DNA from: CAYYBZ01 sp964470285 [NCBI: uncultured Oligoflexia bacterium]
Lineage (GTDB): Bacteria; Bdellovibrionota_G; CAYYBZ01
Reading direction: 5' to 3'
Length of the DNA stretch: 6,975 nucleotides
NCBI GenBank assembly: GCA_964470285.1
Contig: CAYYBZ010000102.1
Coordinates: 1 to 6,975 of the forward strand
Shown here: one piece after another, positions 1-5,033 of the stretch
How positions within the stretch are numbered: position 1 is the stretch's first letter
How the letters are laid out: each line of letters begins with the position of its first letter
The notes under the pieces: generated by a model
What the model was told of the DNA's origin: nothing
Seen by the model: only the letters and a program-made list of their open reading frames with translations
Database searches by the model: none
Position numbers and translations under genes: made by a program

Positions 1-202
1 TGATGTTACCAAAGAAAGAACGGCAGAGTGGGAAATTCTGGCAGAACTGGCAGTGGAGCTGGGTTCAAGAGAAGCCTTTACCGATGAAAGAGATATTTAC
101 AATGATCTGGCAGGTCTTGTCGACAATTATCCAAAAGAACTGTCGGATCTAAGGGCCGGTCAAAAACTTTATACCCATTACGACAGGGAGTTAAAGAGAT
201 AA
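1..202 (+). CDS. nuoG: Probable NADH-quinone oxidoreductase subunit G, C-terminal end (partial)
   Basis: This is an open frame from base 2 to a TAA at 200-202, encoding 66 residues; the start lies outside the window. The translated end is soluble and acidic, with no membrane segment. It contains a W-E-I-L-A-E-L-A-x-E-L-G stretch near its beginning. That resembles the motif close to the C-terminus of NuoG and other molybdopterin-oxidoreductase-fold proteins, where a Trp-containing helix is followed by a loop and a last helix. The TAA is followed at once by the ATG of nuoI, which implies translational coupling and a shared operon. In complex I, NuoG carries the Fe-S chain of the peripheral arm from NuoF towards NuoI and NuoB. 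The gene usually found between nuoG and nuoI, nuoH, encodes a multi-span membrane protein, and this tail cannot be NuoH. The identification rests on a short tail plus the neighbour, so it is moderate only. Confidence 0.6.
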   Translation, partial: DVTKERTAEWEILAELAVELGSREAFTDERDIYNDLAGLVDNYPKELSDLRAGQKLYTHYDRELKR

Positions 203-706
203 ATGGCATATACGTTTAAAAGAAAAGAGCTTACATTTGTTGAAAAGCTTTATTTGCCTGAGATTTTTAGGGGATTATTCATAACGTTTAAAAATTTTTT
301 CGCAAAAAAGATTACACTGGAATATCCCGAACAGAGGTGGCACACCGAAGAAAAATACAGGGGGTTCCCCTATCTTACGATGGGAGATGACGGTATTGAA
401 AAATGCGTTGCCTGTAAACTTTGTGAAAGAATATGTCCGCCCGATGCAATTTACATAGAAATTGCCGAGCATGAAAACCCCGATGTCAGAGAGAGAAGAC
501 CAAAAGAATTTATTATAGATATGGGCAGATGCATAGTTTGCGGCTATTGTGAAGAGGCCTGTCCCGTAGATGCAATAAGAATGTCCGATGAGTATGAACT
601 CTCCAAGTACACGCGTGATCAGCTGATTTTTAACAAAAAAATGCTTCTTTCAGACTACAGGGAACATACAAACGAATATCGAAAACGCGAAAAGAAAAAG
701 AAATAG
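203..706 (+). CDS. nuoI: NADH-quinone oxidoreductase subunit I (complex I, 2x[4Fe-4S] ferredoxin-like)
   Basis: This 167-residue protein is the TYKY/NuoI subunit of complex I, which passes electrons through clusters N6a and N6b to NuoB and then quinone at the cytoplasmic membrane face. Two canonical [4Fe-4S] motifs are visible: C68-x2-C71-x2-C74-x3-C78-P and C110-x2-C113-x2-C116-x3-C120-P. Before them is the typical NuoI N-terminal amphipathic region (about residues 10-40) and an R-G-F-P-Y-L segment near residue 53, which match the family. Length is normal for bacterial NuoI. The start ATG directly follows the TAA of the upstream nuoG-like gene. A purine-rich AAAGAG (193-198) lies 4 nt upstream and GGGAG lies further back. 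The C-terminus is very basic (K-R-E-K-K-K-K). No nuoJ follows; the next 340 bp are non-coding, so nuoI ends this operon segment. The family call is very secure. Confidence 0.95.
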   Translation: MAYTFKRKELTFVEKLYLPEIFRGLFITFKNFFAKKITLEYPEQRWHTEEKYRGFPYLTMGDDGIEKCVACKLCERICPPDAIYIEIAEHENPDVRERRPKEFIIDMGRCIVCGYCEEACPVDAIRMSDEYELSKYTRDQLIFNKKMLLSDYREHTNEYRKREKKKK

Positions 707-713
707 TTTGAAA

Positions 714-925
714 TATCTAGATCGGTTTTTGATTTGTTTTTACTCCGCTACTAGCTTCGATTTGATATGTAGATAATGAGAAAAAGCTTACTTGCATCAA
801 CAACTCGCTTGCGCTCAAACAAGTTGATGCATTCCCTTCGGGACACGTTCGCTTTTTATATAATATGAGATAAGAATCTCTATTTGAGCCGCTACGTAAA
901 AACAAATCAAAAACCGATCTATATA
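714..925. repeat. Long-armed palindromic element E1 (212 bp), structured intergenic repeat
   Basis: The outer arms 718-743 and 896-921 are perfect 26-bp inverted repeats. With one mismatch (717/922) they extend to 714-743/896-925, 29 of 30 pairs. Inside are AAAAAGC 781-787 pairing with GCTTTTT 851-857, a 9-bp hairpin TGCATCAAC 793-801 / GTTGATGCA 823-831, one T (832), then a mini-hairpin TCCC 833-836 / GGGA 840-843. A side hairpin GAGAT 867-871 / ATCTC 876-880 closes an AAGA tetraloop. A 7-bp direct repeat CCGCTAC sits just inside the arms at 745-751 and 889-895. The element starts 7 nt after the nuoI stop. The left arm carries T-tracts and the right arm A-tracts, opposite to a classical intrinsic terminator. 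It encodes no credible protein. It shares its apical architecture with the element at 3919-4133. Function is unknown: a MITE-like palindrome or a structured 3'-UTR are the main readings. Confidence 0.85.
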
Positions 926-940
926 ACTCTTCTTAATTAT

Positions 941-1014
941 AATCAGAATCGTAATCATAATCATAATCTTAATCTATAATTCTGATTCTGATTCTGAATA
1001 TGATTTTGATTATG
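941..1014. repeat. Symmetric inverted hexamer array, 6 + 6 units
   Basis: Positions 941-976 are six hexamers of the form AATCNN (AATCAG, AATCGT, AATCAT, AATCAT, AATCTT, AATCTA). After a TA spacer (977-978), positions 979-1014 are six hexamers of the opposite sense: ATTCTG three times, AATATG, ATTTTG, ATTATG. The second block is an imperfect reverse complement of the first, so the whole is both a degenerate tandem repeat and a 74-bp imperfect palindrome able to form a long weak hairpin. It lies between element E1 and the dehydrogenase gene, ending 52 nt before the preferred ATG. It could be a transcript-end hairpin, a protein-binding array, or simple-sequence expansion; the sequence does not decide. 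Confidence 0.8.
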
Positions 1015-1066
1015 CTTTATTAACTGCCTATTCCCTTCATTTCGGTCTTTGTGTATTATTAGGACA

Positions 1067-3910
1067 ATGGATTCCAGGGTTAAACAGATTCTCAATAGTT
1101 TTTCAAAGACACTTGAGGGTGATTTATATTTTGATGATGTTACGAGATCGGCATACTCTACGGATGCCTCTATTTATCAAATCGTTCCCGATGCCGTTTT
1201 CTGTCCGCAAAATTCACTTGATTTAAGAAGGATTGTGGAAATTTGTTCACAGGAAAGAATACCTGTCATCGGACGCGGTTCAGGAACAAATATGACCGGT
1301 GGAGTTTTAGGCAAAGGCCTGGTTATTGATTTTTCGAAATACATGACAAGAATTAAGGAGTTAAACTCCGACAGTAACTACGTTATCGTCGAAGGAGGGG
1401 TTGTCCACGGGAACCTTCAAAATGAACTCGCGAAGTACGGAAAATTTTTCCCTCCAGATCCATCAAGTACGGATTACTGCACAATCGGCGGGGTAACGGC
1501 CAACAATTCTTCGGGTATTCATGCCGTTAAATACGGGGACACAAAGGACTGGGTTCTGGATTTAAGTGTTGTCTTAAGTTCCGGAAGGCTTGTTTCAAGT
1601 GCCAATCTTTCAAAAAGAAAAAATCTTCACAATCTTACCAACGACAATCTTGAGTCTTTTGAAGATCTTTTAAACTTTAAGGTTTACAGGCTTCTAAAGG
1701 AAAATTCTCAGCTAATTGCAGGTTCTTACCCTTTCGTAACCAAAAACTCTTCAGGTTACAATCTTAAGGAAGCTATTAGTGATTCCTCAATAGACTGGAA
1801 CAAAATATTTGTGGGCTCGGAGGGAACTTTGGGCCTTTTCCGCGATATAAAGTTAAAGATTGCAAATATTGCGCAATTTAAAAGGCTTTTTCTCTGTTCA
1901 TTCTCATCTTTAGAGAGTGCCCTGAAACATTTGGAAGAAATTCTTGAGCTTATTCCGTCCGCTATGGAAATGATAGACGATATTCTTCTGGAGCTTATTA
2001 TTCTTGAAAATGACAAGATAAAATCTTTTCTTCCGGAAGGTACGAAGACTATTGTTCTGATTGAACTGGATTCAAACATACAGGTAGATATTGAAGGAAG
2101 AACAGAAAAGTTAAACAGGATACTTAAAAAAACCGCCATAAGAGTAGATGTTGAAGAGGAACAGGAAAGAAGAGACTTTCTATGGAGTATACGAAAGGCC
2201 GCTTCTCCCATTTTAAACCGCGTAAAGGGAAGGGCAAAACCGGTAAGGTTCGTAGAGGACATTGCCGTTCATCCCTCGAAACTTCTTAATTTTATCGGTG
2301 ATTTAAAGAAACTTCTGGGTAAGCACGGTCTTACATCTACGGTTTACGGTCATGTAGGTTCTGGTAATATACATGTAAATCCCGTCATTGATTCGACCAG
2401 ACCGGATTTTCGGTCCAGGGTAAGGCTTTTTTCAGATGAAACATACGCCCTTGTTAAGGAATATTCAGGAACAATTACCGGAGAACACGGTGACGGACTT
2501 TTAAGGGCTCCTTACGTAAATTCCCAGTACGGAGAGCTTGTAAACGTTTTTAAACAGCTAAAATCGATACTGGATCCGGTAGGAATAATGAATCCCGGCA
2601 AGAAAATCTCGGATGAAACCGGAATAAATCTAGATTCTTTGAGATATGACTACGATTTTGGAAAAGATGTGGAAATATTTAAAAAGGCCTCGCTAAGTGA
2701 AGAGCTTTCAAAATGTCACGGATGCGGAACCTGCAGGCATTATTGCCCGGTAGCAATAACTACGAAAGACGAAAAGGATTCGGCAAGATCAAAAGTTAAT
2801 CTTTTAAAGATGCTGGCGTCGGGAAATATACCTGCAGATGAGAATACGCTTAAAGCTCTTAAGGAGGTTATCGACCATTGCATGAACTGCAATCAATGTC
2901 TGGTGAGTTGCCCGACTGTAATCGACATTCCTCTTTTGTGCCTCGAGGCAAAAAAAGTTTTAAACAAGAAAGTCGGAACAACTCTTGCCGATAAATACTT
3001 CGGTGACGTAAAAAGTATTGTAAAAACAGGCTCTCTTTTCGGGTCGTTTAGCAACTTTCTTTTGAAAAATTCTACTTCAAGATTTTTTCTTGAAAAAACA
3101 ATAGGAATAGACCGAAGAAGAAATTTACCTGAATTTTCAAGGGCCAAATTTAAGAAAAAGATTAAAAGTAAAGAATTGCTTGAAGGCGAGAAAGTTCTTT
3201 ATCATCCCGGATGTTTTGGAATGTACAATGACCCGGGTGAGAGTGAGGGAACTCTCTTTATGCTTCAAAAGGCAAAAATAAAGATAAAGATTCACAATTA
3301 CGATTCCTGTTACGTCTCGGCCATGAGTCACGGGACTTATGATAGCTATCTTGAAAATATAAAAGAAAATTTAAAAGTTTTAAGAAGCTTTGTGGAAAGA
3401 GGGTACAAGGTTATTACGTCTTCAGCCAGCTGCGGTTTTGCCATGAAGGTTGAATACCCTTCAATTATAGGAAGTGAGGATGCCCAAGCAGTTTCACAAA
3501 ACGTCTTGGACATACATGAGTATCTTCTCGATTTAAAATCCAGAGAACTTTTTAATCCCGAATTTCCGGAGGCCCGGCTAAAGATAGCGTTTCATACTCC
3601 CTGTCATTTAAGGGCACAGAAAATGAAAATTCATCCGGTTGAACTTTTGAGTTTAGTGCCGGGAGTGGAGATTAAAAAACTTCCTGATTATTGCTGCGGT
3701 ATTGCAGGCACATTCGGTATGAAAAAGAAGAATTTTGATCTTTCCATGAAGATGGGGGCCAGGCTTTTTGATGAAATAGGATTGGAAGCCTATGATTTCA
3801 TAGTAACAAGCTGTGGAACCTGTAAAATTCAGATAGAGCAGGGTACGGGTGAAAAAGTAGTACATTCAATGAAGTTTCTGGCAAGGGCTCTTGAAAGAGC
3901 CGATACTTAA
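1067..3910 (+). CDS. FAD-linked oxidase / Fe-S dehydrogenase fusion (GlcD/D-lactate-dehydrogenase type + GlpC-type), probable D-2-hydroxyacid dehydrogenase
   Basis: This 947-residue protein probably oxidises a D-2-hydroxy acid (D-lactate, glycolate or D-2-hydroxyglutarate type) and passes electrons via FAD and Fe-S clusters to the quinone pool. Residue numbers count from the ATG at 1067. A PCMH-type FAD-binding domain spans about residues 35-265, with the P-V-I-G-R-G-S-G-T-N loop at 66-75. The FAD-oxidase C-terminal domain spans about 270-515, with G-H-V-G-S-G-N-I-H near 428-436 and G-E-H-G-D-G-L near 472-478. Two [4Fe-4S] motifs follow: C550/C553/C556/C560-P and C605/C608/C611/C615-P. Two CCG-type modules follow, strongly GlpC-like. 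The last is intact (C846, CCG 876-878, C916-x2-C919); the first has S-C-Y (747-749) in place of CCG. ATG 1067 fits the family N-terminus and has AGGA at 1061-1064, though only 2 nt away; an in-frame TTG at 1049 would add 6 residues. The layout resembles YdiJ-type proteins. The substrate cannot be read from sequence. Confidence 0.9.
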   Translation: MDSRVKQILNSFSKTLEGDLYFDDVTRSAYSTDASIYQIVPDAVFCPQNSLDLRRIVEICSQERIPVIGRGSGTNMTGGVLGKGLVIDFSKYMTRIKELNSDSNYVIVEGGVVHGNLQNELAKYGKFFPPDPSSTDYCTIGGVTANNSSGIHAVKYGDTKDWVLDLSVVLSSGRLVSSANLSKRKNLHNLTNDNLESFEDLLNFKVYRLLKENSQLIAGSYPFVTKNSSGYNLKEAISDSSIDWNKIFVGSEGTLGLFRDIKLKIANIAQFKRLFLCSFSSLESALKHLEEILELIPSAMEMIDDILLELIILENDKIKSFLPEGTKTIVLIELDSNIQVDIEGRTEKLNRILKKTAIRVDVEEEQERRDFLWSIRKAASPILNRVKGRAKPVRFVEDIAVHPSKLLNFIGDLKKLLGKHGLTSTVYGHVGSGNIHVNPVIDSTRPDFRSRVRLFSDETYALVKEYSGTITGEHGDGLLRAPYVNSQYGELVNVFKQLKSILDPVGIMNPGKKISDETGINLDSLRYDYDFGKDVEIFKKASLSEELSKCHGCGTCRHYCPVAITTKDEKDSARSKVNLLKMLASGNIPADENTLKALKEVIDHCMNCNQCLVSCPTVIDIPLLCLEAKKVLNKKVGTTLADKYFGDVKSIVKTGSLFGSFSNFLLKNSTSRFFLEKTIGIDRRRNLPEFSRAKFKKKIKSKELLEGEKVLYHPGCFGMYNDPGESEGTLFMLQKAKIKIKIHNYDSCYVSAMSHGTYDSYLENIKENLKVLRSFVERGYKVITSSASCGFAMKVEYPSIIGSEDAQAVSQNVLDIHEYLLDLKSRELFNPEFPEARLKIAFHTPCHLRAQKMKIHPVELLSLVPGVEIKKLPDYCCGIAGTFGMKKKNFDLSMKMGARLFDEIGLEAYDFIVTSCGTCKIQIEQGTGEKVVHSMKFLARALERADT

Positions 3911-3918
3911 GAAATTTA

Positions 3919-4133
3919 TTGCAAAAAGTATTAAAAAATCAGACAGCGTTTCCTTCGCTCTCGCGCTTCACATGCAACCCACTAGGGTATTCGAGCACTC
4001 GCATCGCAATGTGCCTGTCGTGCAATTGCGATGCGTCACCTAAAGGTGCTGTGCTCTCATATCCAAGTGGGGCCCGGCATGTTCACCGCTGCTGCTTCAA
4101 AAATGCTGGCTGATTTTTTAATACTTTTTGTAA
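3919..4133. repeat. Long-armed palindromic element E2 (215 bp), structured intergenic repeat, possible bidirectional terminator
   Basis: The core of the outer arms, 3922-3942 and 4110-4130, is a perfect 21-bp inverted repeat. Allowing an A/G mismatch (3943/4109) and G-T pairs, the arms run 3919-3951/4101-4133. Further nested pairs are ACATGC 3970-3975 with GCATGT 4077-4082, CCCAC 3978-3982 with GTGGG 4067-4071, GGGTAT 3985-3990 with ATATCC 4059-4064 (one G-T), and GAGCAC 3993-3998 with GTGCTC 4051-4056. The apex is a Y: an 11-bp hairpin 4000-4010/4025-4035, one T (4036), then CACC 4037-4040 / GGTG 4045-4048 around TAAA. The interior is visibly more GC-rich than the flanks. The base of the arms reads A6-TCAG-x-CAGC on the left and GCTG-x-CTGA-T6 on the right, the layout of a bidirectional intrinsic terminator with a giant insert as loop. 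It begins 8 nt after the dehydrogenase stop. No credible protein is encoded. Confidence 0.88.
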
Positions 4134-4162
4134 ATATCTTTTCTAATGTGTTATTTCTGATA

Positions 4163-4191
4163 TTGCATTTTTATTACATTGGGACTTATAA
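4163..4191 (+). promoter_or_regulatory. Candidate sigma-70-type promoter for folE
   Basis: A -35-like TTGCAT (4163-4168) is followed by a 17-nt spacer and a -10-like TTATAA (4186-4191). It lies downstream of element E2 and would give a leader of about 70 nt before the preferred folE start at 4268. The match is read by eye only; AT-rich intergenic DNA yields such matches by chance. Confidence 0.4.
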
Positions 4192-4256
4192 AAAAGTACT
4201 TGAAATAACTACTTAAATGGTGATAAATACTGCTTCCACTGACAAATTGTGTAAAA

Positions 4257-4260
4257 AGGA
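4257..4260 (+). promoter_or_regulatory. Ribosome binding site deciding the folE start
   Basis: AGGA within an AAAAAGGA tract lies 7 nt before the ATG at 4268. The alternative in-frame ATG at 4217 has only AT-rich sequence upstream and no purine-rich Shine-Dalgarno match. This favours 4268 as the translation start. Confidence 0.65.
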
Positions 4261-4267
4261 TGACGAA

Positions 4268-4816
4268 ATGGAAAATATTATTAAATCTTTACTCTTAGAA
4301 ATAGGAGAGAACCCCGAAAGAGAAGGTCTGGAAAAGACACCCCACAGAGTTTCAGAGATGTATAAATATCTGACAAAAGGCTACAGTGAAGATCCAGAAA
4401 AGATAATAAACGGAGCCATGTACACTGAAGGTCCTCAGGATATGATAGTTCTTAAGGATATCGATTTTTTCAGCCTTTGCGAACATCACATGGTGCCTTT
4501 TTTTGGCAAATGCCATATCGCATATATTCCCAATAATAAAATAATAGGACTGTCCAAACTTGCCCGTCTGGTTGAAGTTTATTCAAGAAGGCTTCAGGTT
4601 CAGGAAAGACTTACAAGACAGATAGCGGACACTATTGAAAAACATTTAAATCCTCAGGGAGTAGCCGTCGTTACTGAAGCAGGACACCTTTGCATGAAAA
4701 TGAGGGGTGTTGAAAAGCTCAACTCAACTGCAATAACAAGTGCTATGCTCGGAGCCTTTTACGACAATCAGGCGACAAGGTCAGAGTTCATGGACTTTAT
4801 AGGTATTAGAAAATAA
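4268..4816 (+). CDS. folE: GTP cyclohydrolase I (type IA, zinc-dependent)
   Basis: This 182-residue cytoplasmic enzyme converts GTP to 7,8-dihydroneopterin triphosphate plus formate, the first step of folate/pterin synthesis; the family forms toroidal decamers. An N-terminal helical segment with the [15 protein letters not shown] motif (residues 14-28) is followed by the T-fold domain. The zinc ligands are visible: C71 and H74 in [10 protein letters not shown], and C142 in H-L-C-M-K-M-R-G. From memory, they keep the 3- and 71-residue spacings of E. coli FolE (C110, H113, C181). H73 and H140 correspond to the catalytic H112 and H179. The G-L-S-K-L-A-R-L-V motif (94-102) and the [10 protein letters not shown] segment (107-116) are intact. 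The start was chosen by its AGGA site; ATG 4217 would add 17 residues without similarity to the family. It appears to be transcribed alone: E2 lies upstream and a 217-bp gap lies downstream. Confidence 0.95.
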   Translation: MENIIKSLLLEIGENPEREGLEKTPHRVSEMYKYLTKGYSEDPEKIINGAMYTEGPQDMIVLKDIDFFSLCEHHMVPFFGKCHIAYIPNNKIIGLSKLARLVEVYSRRLQVQERLTRQIADTIEKHLNPQGVAVVTEAGHLCMKMRGVEKLNSTAITSAMLGAFYDNQATRSEFMDFIGIRK

Positions 4817-4860
4817 TTTGGAAACAAAAATTTACTATTTTGATTTGTAATTCTGTATCC

Positions 4861-4885
4861 TAAAGTTACATGGGAGTAAACTTTA
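4861..4885 (+). terminator. Weak candidate hairpin terminator after folE
   Basis: TAAAGTTAC (4861-4869) pairs with GTAAACTTTA (4876-4885) with one bulged A, around a 6-nt loop, and is followed by CGTTTTAT. The stem has only two G-C pairs and the T-run is short, so it is at best a weak intrinsic terminator, 44 nt past the folE stop. Confidence 0.25.
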
Positions 4886-4939
4886 CGTTTTATAAGCCTA
4901 CACAAATATTTCATGTCTAAAATAGGAACTTTTATTTAC

Positions 4940-4968
4940 TTGCTACATTCATAGATTCATTATACATT
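4940..4968 (+). promoter_or_regulatory. Weak candidate promoter for the PocR activator gene
   Basis: TTGCTA (4940-4945), a 17-nt spacer and TACATT (4963-4968) give a 4/6 + 4/6 match to the sigma-70 consensus, about 65 nt before the start codon. An overlapping TATACA is an alternative -10 element. I saw no GG-N10-GC sigma-54 promoter in this 217-bp gap, which otherwise holds only AT-rich DNA. Confidence 0.22.
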
Positions 4969-5033
4969 TTAGGTTATTAAGATTTATTCCTTATGTATGT
5001 TTCTTAAATGCTTGAAATAAAAAGGGGTAATTT

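Noticed and set aside
717-905. 62-codon open frame on the minus strand inside E1
   Set aside because: It is wholly made of palindrome sequence, has no ribosome binding site or recognisable domain, and is of a length expected by chance.
714-925. E1 as an ordinary intrinsic terminator of nuoI
   Set aside because: The T-tracts are in the left arm and A-tracts in the right, and no T-run follows the right arm, so the + strand transcript lacks the stem-then-U pattern.
1049-1066. TTG start giving a 6-residue longer dehydrogenase
   Set aside because: No Shine-Dalgarno match precedes it and the family N-terminus aligns with the ATG at 1067; however, AGGA lies only 2 nt from that ATG, so the start is not fully certain.
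1756-2262. 168-codon open frame on the minus strand
   Set aside because: It lies inside the dehydrogenase gene, whose FAD-oxidase domain is continuous there; Ser/Ile-rich composition marks it as an antisense shadow.
714-4133. E1 and E2 as integron attC sites
   Set aside because: Position after a stop codon and the folded shape are suggestive, but the elements exceed usual attC length, lack GTTRRRY/RYYYAAC core boxes at their ends, and no integrase or cassette series is visible.
3919-4216. Two short overlapping + strand open frames (3919-4113 and 4031-4216) across E2
   Set aside because: They follow the inverted repeat, not codon-like sequence; they lack Shine-Dalgarno sites and protein similarity, and the base pairing explains the sequence better.
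4817-5033. Sigma-54 (-24/-12) promoter or a third palindromic element before the activator gene
   Set aside because: No GG-N10-GC pair of the right kind and no long inverted repeat with a GCATC/GATGC apex could be found; only a weak short hairpin and AT-rich sequence are present.
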